NCBI GenBank assembly: GCA_001949185.1
Contig: BDGG01000002.1
Span: 279,783 to 343,782 of the forward strand
Direction of reading: 5' to 3'
DNA from: Ramazzottius varieornatus
Taxonomy: Eukaryota; Tardigrada; Eutardigrada; Parachela; Ramazzottiidae
Length of the DNA stretch: 64,000 nucleotides
The notes below the pieces were generated by a model. It did no database searches. It was not told where the DNA came from and worked only from the letters and a program-made list of their open reading frames with translations. The translations under genes were made by a program, and so were the position numbers. Positions 1 to 12,209 of this stretch are shown one piece after another. Position 1 is the first letter of the stretch. Each line of letters opens with the position of its first letter.

Positions 1-331
1 AGAAGCAGTTGAAGGCAAAGTCCACCTGCTGTGGCGCGTTGGCCAGCCAGGCTCGGCACCATTCCACGTCGCGGATTCGACTGCAAATTGGTCACTCTCA
101 TAACACCTTACCACTCTGTGCTATTTCCAAGGAATTTTGTGGTCGTGCGCTATATATGGCTGGCCCAGAACTTACTGCGAGACGCTGCTGTAGTAGATCA
201 TCAAGGAGCACATGCTGAAAAGAAAGGCCAGTCCTGACTGCAAGAGCACAACCTACAGTTTACTTATTACATTGTATCGCCCTCGTTACTCGGCCGATAA
301 CCAACACTAATGCCCAAAGCATTTTAGCCAT

Positions 332-670
332 TTAAATCAGCAGAGATGATACCAGGATCCGTCCAGAGAGGTAATGATCAGAAACGAGCCTATCGGCGGC
401 ACTGCGCAGGGCTGCCGTCCGGCGCATCTCCTCCAGTGTTGGCCCTTTGTGGCTGGGCACTGCCTTGATGCTCTTTGCCCTGTCAGCCCACAAGACGGCC
501 ACCATTCTCTTGCGGTGCTCCTCTTTCCTCAAGTAGAGGACTAGCCTGAGGCCTCCGACGAGGCTGGCCAGAATGAAGGGGCTGCAAATGCTGGACAGGA
601 GGAAGACCCACCATAGGCGCTCTTTGCCCAGCACGACACATGGTGCGTTGTAGCTGGGGATAACCATCAT
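332..670 (-). CDS. possible internal exon of an unknown membrane protein
   Basis: An open stretch of 112 residues follows a plausible splice acceptor (pyrimidine-poor, ending TGTAG). It holds one strongly hydrophobic segment near residues 18-48, followed by a basic helix-like stretch (RKEEHRKR) and a charged tail. This looks like part of a multi-pass receptor or channel, but I do not recognise the family and found no neighbouring exons with certainty. It could also be a chance ORF. Upstream exons may be lost in or beyond the assembly gap at 1082-1220. Confidence 0.3.
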   Translation of the reverse strand: MMVIPSYNAPCVVLGKERLWWVFLLSSICSPFILASLVGGLRLVLYLRKEEHRKRMVAVLWADRAKSIKAVPSHKGPTLEEMRRTAALRSAADRLVSDHYLSGRILVSSLLI

Positions 671-1081
671 CGACTACAGTCAACAATAGCTGCACGCTTG
701 GCCCCAAATCCCAGGAGGAAGCCACAAAATGTGGGGCCGACAGCACCTGTCGTATGCGCTACCTGAAACTTGTCTGCCTTGAGCTACGAGCAAACGTAGA
801 CTGTGCGCTATTAAGGGCCACTCAAAAGATTTACAGTGTAGGTTATGAAGTTTTACCCGCTGCAGAGTATTAAAAGTGTCTTACTATTACGGCAGAAGCA
901 GCTTCAGTGCTCTTATCAGCAAATTCACTGTACGGTGGGAGACGTGCCAAATCTATTTAATACTCGTTCTGTGCTACCACCACCACCAGTACAAGACCAG
1001 GTGAACGGCGTGGACATCCGAGCCACAGCCAAACACCGATCGCAGGGTCGTCCCGGAAATTGTCGTCATAGAGTAGCTGTA

Positions 1082-1220
1082 NNNNNNNNNNNNNNNNNNN
1101 NNNNNNNNNNNNNNNNNNNNNNNNNNNNNNNNNNNNNNNNNNNNNNNNNNNNNNNNNNNNNNNNNNNNNNNNNNNNNNNNNNNNNNNNNNNNNNNNNNNN
1201 NNNNNNNNNNNNNNNNNNNN
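1082..1220. other. assembly gap (run of N)
   Basis: 139 undetermined bases. Any gene structure spanning this point cannot be resolved. Confidence 0.99.
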
Positions 1221-1330
1221 AGTTCTATGAGTCATCAGTTACCGCACCCGCTGCTGTATTCCCCCTGACAGATTTCGTTCATATATTATACTACAGTAGT
1301 TCCGCGTATTTGCTTACTACCGTACTGTTC

Positions 1331-1465
1331 TTGGTGGTGCGATGAGCCGTGGATGGTGTCAAAATTCTAGATGCAACTGGTGAGAAGAGCCCTTCGGTTG
1401 TGTTACTAAAAAATGCGGTGGTGAGATGAGCCCATCGGTGGTGCTGGTGGTGAGAGGAGCCCTCT
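1331..1465. repeat. degenerate minisatellite, about four units
   Basis: About four diverged copies of a unit of roughly 27-45 bp resembling GGTGGTGAGATGAGCCC occur in direct orientation just after the assembly gap. The gap itself may reflect more copies of this or another repeat. Confidence 0.5.
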
Positions 1466-1859
1466 CCATTATTTTTAGCCCAGATGCTGAAAGCCCGAAA
1501 CAACTGTAGGGAAAGTCAGTTACGTTACGTAACTTGTCCAATTAGTAATTAAATAAACCAGTCCACATTGCAAGGCACAAACTTCCTTCAAGCGACTTGA
1601 AAAGGTGTAGTTAAACAGCCAGAAGAGGGGAGAACTTGCGATACCCGCAAGCGAGATACACCAGAGCCTTGAGCGGAAAGGAAGTTCTTTGATGGACCAG
1701 CTATCGACAGCAGTGCGTAACATGAACCCTCAACAAGACTGACAGGCGCGGAATGTCCCTTCTTGAACCGTAAACGTTCGCGCTTTATCGGAAACCCAAC
1801 AACTGCACGAGGAACCGGACGGTCACTTCATCTTGAACCTGGACAGATAACTCAGCATG

Positions 1860-2008
1860 CTCGTCTTCTCAAGTGGCGCACGCTATCAGCCAGTAAGGCT
1901 GATAATGTGCGCCAGTTTCGGGAAATAATCTAATCTTTAGCTCGTTTTCTTGAGTGGCGCACTTTGTCACTGTCGGCGGCCTGGAGCTGTGCGCAACTTT
2001 GGACAACG
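1860..2008. repeat. palindromic GGCGCAC element, tandem pair
   Basis: Two adjacent copies of the window-wide palindromic family. The first has AAGTGGCGCACG then TGTGCGCCAGTTT after a spacer of about 26 bp. The second has GAGTGGCGCACTT then TGTGCGCAACTTT. The outer arms are partly preserved (CTCGTTTTCT). They lie in intergenic DNA upstream of the Gly/Tyr-rich gene's 3' end. Confidence 0.7.
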
Positions 2009-2203
2009 ATTTATTCGAGTTTGTATGCTCAGATCTCACAAGTTCTTTACAGCGTCACATCGATGCGCTGAAGCTGCCCCAGGCAAAAAGCCTAACGTGT
2101 CTATCACATGGACTTGACAACACAGGGATGCTAGACGGGTGAAGCGTCCAAAATAATTACGGGTAACAAGAGTCGTTTCCTTCAGGTAGCACTAGTGGAG
2201 CTT

Positions 2204-3089
2204 TCATGGTGCAGCGGTGGTGGTGGCAGCTTGGGCTTGTTCCAGCAAGTAGCGCTCATAGTAGGTCTGGTAAATAGGGATACCCTTGTAGTAGCTGAAG
2301 CCGTCGTTGTAAGGGTCGGGTGTGGTCGAGGCGTCGGCGTACCCAGCACCACCGTAACCGGGCGATCCTCCGCTGTAGGAGGAAGTGCCGTTCTGCGCGC
2401 CATAGCTATCCGTACCGCCACCGTAGCCTGACTGACCCACACCTTGCACACCATAGCCCGTGTTGTACGACTGCGTACCTCCACCACCGCGCGGGAAGGC
2501 GTTCATGATGGGCACGACGAAACGTGGGCCGCCGTCGAACCATTCGGTCCAGGGATATCTACGACACAACTACACTTAATCAACTTTGAAAACTAATTGC
2601 AGAAAATTCGCCATTCAGTGTTCTTCCTTTCCCGTTAAATCGTAAAAAACTGCCAACGTTTTTCAATTACTATATCTAACTCAACACAGTACCGATATTA
2701 TCTACGTTATATTTTGACCAACTTGAACAAGGTTTTTATGATTGGAAAAAGGCTTGAGCTGCAAAGTGACAGAGGACAAACGTACCCGTAATGACCATAG
2801 TACAAGTTGGGCAGCCAGTATGGTGTTCGGAAGAAGACAGGTTTCTCATCGATGGGGACGGGTTTCTTGAAGTAGACGCCGCTACCTTGGCCATGTCCAC
2901 CATACGGGCTGGAAGCTCCATACTGGCTATAGCCCGAGCCACCATAGCCGCGAGCGTCGGCTCCACTGTCATACCCGCCCGTCTGGGCGGCCAACTGACC
3001 ATACGGCCCCGGAAGTGAAGCGCCACCTCCGGGATACCCTCCACTCATGGCTGGTGCTGCCGCGTATGATCCCGCCTGACTGGATATTA
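2204..3089 (-). CDS. Gly/Tyr/Ser-rich low-complexity protein, 5' end unresolved
   Basis: Two exons fit exactly: 3089-2786 (phase 2 at both ends) and 2558-2204, joined across a GTACGT...TAG intron. The upstream edge at 3089 is a splice acceptor (TTTGTTACAG), so at least one more 5' exon exists, perhaps carrying a signal peptide. I could not place it. The protein is rich in Gly, Tyr, Ser and Gln (GGYDSG, GYGGSGYS). A less repetitive aromatic segment (YPWTEWFDGG, FVVPIMNAFP) bridges the junction, and a tail has YYERYLLEQAQA. The composition suggests a structural, secreted or cuticle-like protein, or a low-complexity RNA-binding tail. No known catalytic domain is visible. Confidence 0.7.
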
Positions 3090-4107
3090 CTGTAACAAAC
3101 GAGAAAAATCACTCAGAATGCCACCTTGTGCTATCCACTTTATGAGCGACCAAATTCAGAGTGTATCTGATAACTGCGATGAATTCAGCTACACTTCAGC
3201 CTCTCTTCTACGGTCGATATCTGAATCTACTCCAAACTGGCAGTCGACAAACTCCTACTTTCACCGTTTTTTTGTCCGTTCTGCGCAAAGAAGTCTTACC
3301 CGAAAAAAGAAATCCGAAACAGAGGGAGAGGAACAGGAACAAGCTTTGGTGGTCCATCCTCGAGGGACCCAATGAGAAACGGTCTTCAGTAGGATGTCGG
3401 AGGTTCCCGCGATCGATCAGTAATAACCCAGGCTGCCGTTTCACGCTATAGAGTGCCACATCGCTACGTCTTCAACCAAGTCTTCACACCGTCAAGATTA
3501 TAGCAAGAAGAAGTATCACAAGTGTAAAGTTCAAGAGCAAGAGATATGGAACGAGCGACGCATCGGACGTTAAGGCTCGACCGGTTCTCGCTTCAGCGAG
3601 AACCTCATTTCCGCATTGGGTAACAGTAAAAACCCGGTTACTGCCTCATCTTTCGTTCATTCACAGTAACTGAAGAGAGCTCAACGAGTGCCCAAGGGCA
3701 TTCTAACAGTGAACGGATGACCAGAGATGGCAGCATACGCTAGCGAGCGAAAGCTCACCTCATCTGCATACCAGCTGATCGTAGCATATAGGCAAAAGAT
3801 TGTATGCAGGTGCGTGACAGAGTGCACTTCTTGTCCGGCGCTCTTCCCTCCACTAAGAGTTTCTAGCAAGGTTTAGCGAAAAACTGGTCAGACACTTCAG
3901 TACTTCCACTCTTATGAATACGCGAACACGATAAAAAAACCTCTTCAAATAATGGCCTCAATTTACAAAATAATAAACGTCGGTAATGTCAGAGGCCAAC
4001 TGTGGTCGTGTACAAAAAAGGCGATCAAAATAAATGCAAACGTGTTTCTTGGACATTGAACAAATTTGGAAAGAAAGCTGACGATATTTGACTTACAAGG
4101 AAGTCTC
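3090..4107. other. no recognised gene; probable 5' intron or flank of the Gly/Tyr-rich gene
   Basis: This 1-kb stretch has only short overlapping ORFs without recognisable domains. It should contain the missing first exon of the Gly/Tyr-rich gene and the 3' flank of NUP155. Confidence 0.4.
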
Positions 4108-7100
4108 CTATTTGTAAAGGGCTAAGCGTTGAGCAGTCTCTTGGAGCTGGACGAGAACAGCATCAGGTAGTTGGAGACGCATGGCGGAGCGCAGGTAGCC
4201 GTCGAACTTCTTGACGTATCCACTCAGAATTTGCCTCCTATGAGCAGCGAGAAAAATCGTTCAGTCATATAAATGTTCCTTGGAGAGAAACACGAGCTAG
4301 GCAAAAAGAGCCCGACAAGACTGTCTTCCCAGTTGGCGCGCATTCACAGAGTAATTTGCTGCCGGCGTGCGTCACTTGGAATACAATCTTGAGGATTTTG
4401 TTCGCAATAGCAATTGTGTGTAAGTTGGTGACAGTACCTTCGTTCTTTGCTTAAAGACGATCGTCCATTGTCTTCGATCAAGGTATCGACGATGATGGCG
4501 TGGACCCGCAGCAAGTGTTGGGCTAAGACAGTCTGCGAAAGAAACAAACAGCAATAAAATTTGTTCACTGCCATCCGCTGAAGCAAAAAGCAGCTTACAT
4601 CAGAGGCATATTTCTCCAGAAGGCACTGGTAGACATCCACGACAGAGGCGATATCTTGCTCGAAGCCGTCGACGATGCATTCCACCATGAAAATGGGATC
4701 CTGGGAGGAAAGGTCGGGCATCGAAGCATAGACACTTTCAAAGGCTTCCACTATCAAATCTACATACGAAGAACCGTTACTGAATGCATTCTTCAGCACA
4801 GCAAGATATGAACTTATGCAACTACCTAAAGCGCAATACTGGTCAGCTGGAGACAAATGGCCGCGTATCTTGTTGACTTCGTCGGCGATGAGGGATAACC
4901 TTCTTTCCCGCTTCAGATTCTTCCTTTTCGCGTACTCCAGAGCTATAATGGCACAACTCGACCGTAGAGACTACATATAAATGATTGTAGCAAAGAGAGG
5001 TCATCGCACCGTTTCGAATAAACTTTTTCCAGGTGTGGATGATGAGCGCGGCTTTGGCCGGTTCTCCACAAAGACTCATCACCACTAACGTCCACTGTTG
5101 CGCCTCAATCTCGTTTGCCACCTCGAACAACTACAAAACAAACAACTACCCTATAAAAGCCTTCAAAGAGCCATTTGACCTGCCTTCATAACTTTTATTC
5201 TTACCTTATTGGCATTTAGCAAATCGAAAGTCAGTTTGGCCCGAGTTTCCGGCGTCACCGTCACATCGAAGGTCCGATCTTCGACGTAGTTGTAAAGTTC
5301 CTGCTGCAGTTTCGCAAGCTGAGAAAGAAAGAAGAAAAGCAAATGAAACTTTGATACGGTTGCAAGCTCAGCACACAAACTCGGCAAAATCCTTTCCCAG
5401 TGCGCCACTTGGGAAGCCACTCAAACTCGACAAGATCGTTTTCCTAAGTGGCGCACGCTGTTACTGTTATCGCCCAAACATGTGCGCCACTTGGGAAACC
5501 GACCTTGCCCAGTTTGTTCGCCCACATCAAAAGATAAAAAAGCATTGGAACTTACCGCCAAGTTAACTTTGATCGTGCCAAGGAACTCTGCCAGAGCCTG
5601 TGCATATCCCCTCAGTTCGAGCGTTTGACACAGCATGGAGATCCTGGTCAGAGCTTCCACCCTCTCGGTGATTCTAATCTGTGCCTTCTCATGCAGCGCC
5701 ATTTCACTCAGCGCCTTCGCTGCATTCCACAGGTCGCCCTGCCTCTCTGCACATTCGGCCATCAATTTCAAGAACCTAACACTGCTCTCGACATCGTTCT
5801 GGCCAATACTGCTCAGCTTCCTGATCAGGTAATCTTTCAGGTAGGGTGAGCTACTAGCCATGGCATATCTGTCCAACTGCATGGAGAAACACCACTCAAA
5901 GATGGAAAAGTGTAAAAGAACATCGGACGAGTGGGTGTAGATCCAGTCTAGAACGAACTCCAACTTGGCCCGCGCGTCGGCAGGTCTCAACCCCCTACTT
6001 AGGGCCGTGCTGTCCCCCATAGTCCCTATCCGGGCCGTGCCGTTCAACCCTGGACTAGCCAATGCCGTGTCTCGACCGCCTACTGGCGTAGCGAGTCCGT
6101 CCAAGTCACTCAACATTTTGGTGATCATTCCGTAATACCTAAAAGCGAAAAAGACTTTGTGTTATAAAGGAAAGGTCAAAAACAGAAAGGAAGAAGAACG
6201 ATCGGAAAGGTAAAAAAATATTCAAAATGCGTTTTTACTTTTGTCGTTGTTCCATGGCGGCTTTTCCCGCAGCGTCGGTGGGGATTTCATTGTTAATGAC
6301 AAAGCGAACAGCGTAGTTTTGGAGATCGGCTTGAATGGCGGCAAGGCCACAAATTTCGGCAGCTGCTTCGTAGAAGCCACTTTCCGTCAGCCTGTCGACG
6401 ATCTCCCGAAGACCCACGATGGTGGCGTTGGGTCGAATCAGCTCTAGGGCGGTCTCCAACATGGCCCGAGCTCCGCTCTTGTCGTCGGCACTCTTAGCCT
6501 TATCAATCACTGTCAGAACCTACCAAGGAACAAAGAGGCTGACCAACCGAGAATGTCCCTCATAGACCTGCATACATGCGAAGTTCCGAGTGAATAGGAA
6601 AGCACAGCAATAGCATGCATGCAGTTAGATATCTACCGTTCGTCAAAATAACAAATCCAGAATACTAACAAAACTTCTTTTTACGTGTTTTTACCTTCAT
6701 TGTGATGGCATCGTCTTGGTCAAATAGTTTCGGGCAGATCTCTTGGAGGTACGAGCTGACTTTCAGGACAGACTGCGTGTCGGTGCCTTCGTCAAGGTAG
6801 CGCTGGTGGATGGCCTTGATGGTGGCGTCGACGACGGCTCTTCCAGTGGGATTGACCAGAAGTTCGGAGAAGGTGACACTGACGAGTGTTTCCTTGTTGT
6901 AGACCTTGATGACGTAGTCCAGAATCTGCGTCAGGCCTTCTTTCAGCAGGAAGTCCCACAGCCGCAGTAGCTGCATGGTGTTGTCCATTAGAGCTGCCAA
7001 CGACTTCACCGATATCTACCAACGACAAAACCACCGTGTCGATCTGAAGTAGCTCCAGTACAGCCCGAAACATTCCTAAGATTAACCAACTCGCAAAACT

Positions 7101-10100
7101 AGTAGACAAAAGCATTTGCTGGTCCTGCAAAATCGGCAGCCAACATGACATCGACCGCCATTCACTTGGTTACACGTACACCATCGCAAAGACCGCAACC
7201 GCCGTCTGTAGGTTCATGAGCCGCAATGTTCACGTACCTGCATGCCAGTACGGTATTCCCCCGATATCTCCACGGAGCCTGATACCCATGGCCCCACCTA
7301 CGAAACGTACATGACGTACGGCGGATAGGCGCGTATGTATGGATGACGTACGTCCTGTAGGTGGCGCCACGCGTAACGGGGTTCGCGAAGATATCGGGGG
7401 AATACAGTATACTATCGAAAACACCAACACAAGTGTAAGCAGGTACATGGAACACTGCACTACATACGGACTGCCGACCTTCAATTCATGCTCAGTATCC
7501 AGCTGCCGGACATTGTACATTCAGTTCTATCCACCGAAAGGCCCATAGTGATTTTTATGATGTGCAGAATACAAGAAACACGAACCATTTCGACTTTTGT
7601 GGCGTTGATGGCAACCACGGCGTCTTCGGATGGGAGTCCTTGGTGGAGTCCTTGTTGGTTCATTCGTCGGTGCGGATAAAAGAGCTCGTTCCAATGCGTC
7701 TCCAAGTAGCGTTTGACAAGCGACAATTGATCGATGAAAACCTGAAACTCATCTGGAATGAATCTGAAATTCAGTTCGTAACCCAACCCGAAAGCGTTTA
7801 CCTGGATGTCCGTCTGAGGGATGCCGCTGATCCACGCGATACCGCCTTTGAATTCAGCTCCAAAGACGAAAGGATGCACGTTCCATAAAGGCGCGATGAT
7901 ACGGCTGAAGAGGAAGTAGTAAGCGTCATGTTTAGCGGAATAGACGATCACTGAGCGTGGAGTGGACGACGGTCTTGGGGGCGAAGGTGTCTGTGTAGGA
8001 GGAAAGGTCCGCGGACCGCCCACCTTAACTGCCGAGGATGCTGCCTAAAAACCAGATCAAAAAGTCAATCAATAAATCCTCAGTTAATGAGTCCAATCAG
8101 AAGACAAAACGTCCCCATCAGTCTATCATCCACTTGCGCCCACACCAAAGTACAGATGTGCGTTGAGAGGTGTATGCATGTCGGTGAAAGTCTGCAGAGA
8201 ATAAGCTGGAATCATTTCGTCTACCTGCGTACACGCAGAGGTGGAAAATACCGCAAAGATGTATGCAGTCGCGTGATGGATCTCACAAAATTTCGAAAAA
8301 GATTGGAAATTCACAAAAACTTTGCCAGTGGTCCCTTACTTCTCGTTCGACAATTGGGTCGCCACCGTAGACTCTAAGGATCTTGGTGGCTAACTTGGCG
8401 ATCTCGCCGGAGGTGGTAACGCAGGCCAGATGGAGGGCCAGGAAGCAACTTTGGAAAGGCGGTAGCCACTCGATGAACTCGCGCACTTGTGCAGACATGG
8501 GGTTATGCGTTCTCAGCACTCGCTCTATGATGTCAACAGGGTAAGACTTCTCCAGCAGGTAGCACTTCTTAGAGGTCGAAACGACCAAGACTTTGCGGAA
8601 TGTCATCAGCTGGTTCAGCGCCAGAGAGCGTGATTGAAGGGAGAGGGAATCCTGGGCGAACTGCGGAACTTCCTGCACTGCTTCAATCCTACAAGGAGAG
8701 CAGCCATTTTATGCGTACGAGTAGGGATGCGCTTGAAACTCCATGGCAAATCACCGATATTTGTATATCATCTGGCAGCAGGGCAAACGAAGTGGACAAG
8801 GATGTTTTTTCTAAATAGCGCACAGTATCGGTGTTTTCGGCTGGCGATGTGCGCTGCTTGGAAGAGCAGCTCTTGTCGAGTGTGGGTGTTTTTTCAAGTG
8901 GCGCTTTTTTTAGTCTTACAGGCTGAAAACGTGCGCCACGTGGAAAAACTATACATTGTCGAGTTACCAATTCATTCAATGTCAGAAGGGTTCGAAAGAA
9001 ACTTGGTAGTAACGTAACTGACCGGTAAGGGATTGACAGGACGCTGACGGACTCTCTGAACTTTTCGTCGTACATGTACAGGTCGCTGCTGGTGGACACC
9101 ACATCGTCTTGCTCGTCGCCATCGCCGGGTGCCACCATCAGTGTCGTTCCTTCGGCGTAGAACGAGTCGGTAATGGTCAGATGAGCTGTCACCTGCGAGA
9201 TGGGTGCAGAAGGGTTGTGGCCAGGCGGGAAGCGGATGTGCCCAAGAACGAACTCGCGCGACGTTCCCCGATACACAATCGAGAAGAACAGCCGAAGACC
9301 TGCAAGAGAAAATATGACAGCGCTACGTTATATTTCTTTCCGAGTACAAACTACCTACCGGTAGAAGTCAGGAGAAAGAAGGGGTATCGCGTCGATTCCC
9401 ACGTGTCGATTGGATGGACCGAGACGATCTGCTTGATCTGGAGACGATCGACGTTGCGAAGAAGCGGTAAAGCTTGGTTGACGATATTCTGGAAGCTGAG
9501 GTGAACGTGACGGACCGACGCGGTTCCCGTCGCACCCAGATCGTACAGGTCCACGTTGTTGTCCTTTCTCAACGTGTACAGTATCTGCAACGAATGGAAT
9601 ACTGTTGAAAACGGATGTCCTACCGAAATCGACGGCAGGACAGCGAACTGTGCATGATCGTTTTCTCAAGAGGCGCACATACCCAGCTAATAAGACTGAA
9701 AACGTCCGCCACTTGAGATCACGATTTTTTCCGTTCGTCTGCCGGCCTCCCAATTACCCAAATATATTCGTCCAAAGTCCAAACTCAATTCCAAAATTTC
9801 CCTAAAGCTTTTCGAGAAATCTACTTCGAAATCCGTTCTGGATTTTCACACTTGCCTTTCTGGTTTCGTCCATAATCATCTGGACGACGGGTTCTTTTCT
9901 GAAAAGTAAATGGAAGCCCGGCAAAGCCGTAGCTATCCTCTCATAGACAGCCAGTGTGCAGTTGGCCAGCTTTGGTCCGAACCACAGCCATTTACTAAAA
10001 GTATTCTGCTTGATGTTCTGCAGCTCACAGACTTGGCCTTCCATGCCACCCAGAAAGACGCGGCTATCTCGTGTTGTCTGAATTTTATTGAACCGCTGAT

Positions 10101-11341
10101 CGTTGGTTGAAATCCTCAACGAAAATTCGCCCGTCTGCACGACGTAAGTACATTCGTTCGCTGTGACGTTACTGAAGAGGACTTCGGTCAGCGTAGCGAT
10201 CACCACGACGAAGGGAGCGCCATAGTGAAGAAGACCTACGAAAAGAAAGATTCAGTACTCCAAGAGAGTAGTTCATGTATATTTTTCTCACCTGGGCTTA
10301 ACGTCGATAAGAGACCGACGGCTGTGATGAACTCAGGGTACTCGATCGTCGTAAGATCCCTTGTGTTCTCCCAAGGCCAAATGTACAGCTTCGTTTCAAT
10401 GAAAGCGTAGGCCATGCGAAGTGCGGGGAAGGAGCCCATTCCACGATAACCGTTCTGGTTCTCGTTCAAAGCGCGAGAGACGGTATCGTTCAAGGCGAAT
10501 TCTTGGGCGATGCGGAAGTGAGAAACATCGCTGGGAACGTAGTCGTCGGGATGAGCGCCACTTGCGGAGGGATACTGCATCGCAGCTGCAGCATAGACTT
10601 TATGAAAATTCAGAAATCCAGCATGTCAGAAACAAAGCGTCAAAATTTGACGGTTTGACGGTCAAATTAAGCCAATCAGTTCGAGAGGAGAATCATCACG
10701 TGATCCACTGTAGGAACCACCGAGTCACGTGTTTCCGGCTGAGTGACGTCAGGTACCATAAATTTCTTTTTTGCACTCAGGGCGGACGCCACCGCCTTGA
10801 CTGAACAGCCATCAAGAAAAGGCCGTGCCCGGGCTAACTTACCAGCGTTTGTGCCAACAAGCTGGTCAGCTATGTCAAGCTTCATCTGGTCCTTCTTGAT
10901 GCAATCTTGCAGGTAAGAGTTGGCCTGTTCGAGACTGACTTCCTCCCCGGAGGTGAGGGAAGGCAGACCCATGGAAGTCATGTCCGCCGAGTAGAAGGTG
11001 TTGTCCACTTCGTCATCATTGCGAGGTGCGAGAATGGAAGAAAAGGACGTCTCGTGAGCGGTCGACAGTCGGTTATCGTTAGACGTCTGACGGTAAGCCA
11101 TCCGTTCTCTGGTTCTCAGGATGGGGTTGATGGGCTTTTCAGTGGCTGGGGGTTTCGTGGCACTCGAGGAGGGTAGTGTCGGGTAGAGAGACGACTGTCG
11201 CGCTGGCCGAGCGATCGGCGACATGTCGAAGTTGGGCGAGCCCGCAATCACGGAAAGATCGGGCATCCGCCCTTGTCCGGGTACAGGCCGCATCGCTTTA
11301 TCCAAGGGCGTCGAGAAATGCAGAGGATTCCACTGCTCCAT
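4108..11341 (-). CDS. NUP155: nuclear pore complex protein Nup155
   Basis: Scaffold nucleoporin of the inner ring of the nuclear pore. Seventeen exons join in phase into about 1450 residues (human is about 1390): 11341-10843, 10585-10292, 10235-9856, 9584-9359, 9299-9023, 8688-8340, 8044-7802, 7747-7586, 7015-6695, 6519-6239, 6138-5556, 5318-5205, 5130-5010, 4942-4826, 4759-4599, 4532-4438, 4237-4108. The N-terminal beta-propeller half carries family blocks such as MGSFPALRMAYAF, ILYTLRKDNNVDLYDLG and SRIIAPLWNVHPFVFG. The C-terminal helical solenoid carries LQEICPKLFDQDDAITMK. The start is the first ATG of the long first ORF. Intron 3 has a GC donor (AAG/GCAAGT). Introns 3, 5 and 11 carry palindromic repeats, and intron 8 a 153-bp foldback. 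The upstream neighbour, V-ATPase F, is divergent. Confidence 0.95.
5381..5515. repeat. palindromic GGCGCAC element, half copy plus full copy (NUP155 intron 11)
   Basis: A half arm (CAGTGCGCCACTTGGGAA) is followed by a full copy: CTCGACAAGATCG, then AAGTGGCGCACGCTG, spacer, TGTGCGCCACTTGGGAAA. It ends with a weak match to the outer arm. It is entirely intronic. Confidence 0.85.
7253..7405. repeat. 153-bp foldback element (NUP155 intron 8)
   Basis: Imperfect inverted repeat. The left arm starts GTATTCCCCCGATATCT and the right arm ends AGATATCGGGGGAATAC. Inner arms share GGCSCCACCTAC and ACGTAC matches. This is typical of a small non-autonomous DNA transposon (MITE) or another hairpin element. 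No coding potential. Confidence 0.75.
8790..8965. repeat. palindromic GGCGCAC element, tandem pair (NUP155 intron 5)
   Basis: Two adjacent copies. The first is diverged (TAGCGCACAG ... TGTGCGCTGCTTGG ... CTCTTGTCGAG). The second has CAAGTGGCGCTTTT ... AACGTGCGCCACGTGG ... TTGTCGAG. The shared outer end TTGTCGAG matches the reverse complement of CTCGACAA in other copies. Confidence 0.8.
9652..9730. repeat. palindromic GGCGCAC element (NUP155 intron 3)
   Basis: A single copy: GATCGTTTTCTCAAG, AGGCGCAC, a spacer of about 25 bp with TAAGACTGAAAACG, then TCCGCCACTTGAGA. It lies within the intron that uses a GC donor. Confidence 0.75.
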
Positions 11342-12209
11342 GTTGTCGAACGGAGGGAGAAAATGTCTACAAGCGAAAATGCATTTTTTGAAAATGACAA
11401 TGCCTTGTCAGCCCGGCCTCGTTCACCTGCCAAGTCGCGCGAATCCTCACATACTATCTAGGACTCAAATATTAAAATTGTTTTGGGATTTCAGTATTCA
11501 TACCTCTGATACGACAAGGAGATATTCAGGCAGACCGGTCAGGGAAAGCCAGAGCAGAAGAGTGATCCATTCCGTCCAAGTCTAGCAGCTCCGTCGTCGA
11601 CAGCTCTCGATGTCCCGTGTCCAGAATTGGTGTGAAGCCAGCGGACAAAGCGGTGGGGATCATCCGTCAAAGCCTTGACAAGTCAGGAGAAAGCACAGTA
11701 TACAGTCTAGACCAAAAGACGTGAAGTGAAGAAGTGAAGAAGACGGTATCGATTGAAACCGGCTAAGTTAAAATATTTCTGTAGCCCCAAGCAGCCCCGA
11801 GCAGGCTGGAGCAGCCCCGAGAGCCAACTTTGCTTGCGATTGCGAGGTCCGGAGCTTTGGGACTGCCCCCGCGCAAAAGGTCAACGTCGCCAGTGTTGCA
11901 CAAAGTTCACCTCGTCCTGCTTTCGCTGTAGTATTTGTTCCCGTTCCAGAAAGGCATTCAAACCTCACAAAGACTTGTGGTACTGGAAGATCCCGCTGTA
12001 TATCGGACGTCCACACGACGGGGAGGATAACGGAGGCCGGAGGAAGTAATGTCTATTTGATTGTCGGAAAGCTCGCTCAGTAGTTTGTAATAGCTGTAGG
12101 TTCTTCGTTGATCGTTGATTGATCCGAGAACTTTGAATGTGTTGCCTGACTGGAGCACTAGCACGGTGACTACAGTTTTCTATCGCTTGTTGTAGATCCA
12201 GCAGGAGAC
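11342..12209. promoter_or_regulatory. divergent intergenic region between NUP155 and V-ATPase F
   Basis: About 870 bp separate two divergent housekeeping start codons, so both core promoters should lie here. I saw no convincing TATA box. The short ORFs are not recognisable. Confidence 0.45.

Noticed and set aside
845-1345. A 166-codon ORF across the N run
   Set aside because: Nearly a third of it is undetermined sequence and the rest has no recognisable domain.
5381-5515. CRISPR-like array from the repeated GTGCGCCACTT motif
   Set aside because: This is a eukaryotic genome, the units are self-palindromic and dispersed, and there are no regular unique spacers.
9109-9504. 131-codon plus-strand ORF
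   Set aside because: Antisense to NUP155 exons 4 and 5 and without a recognisable domain.
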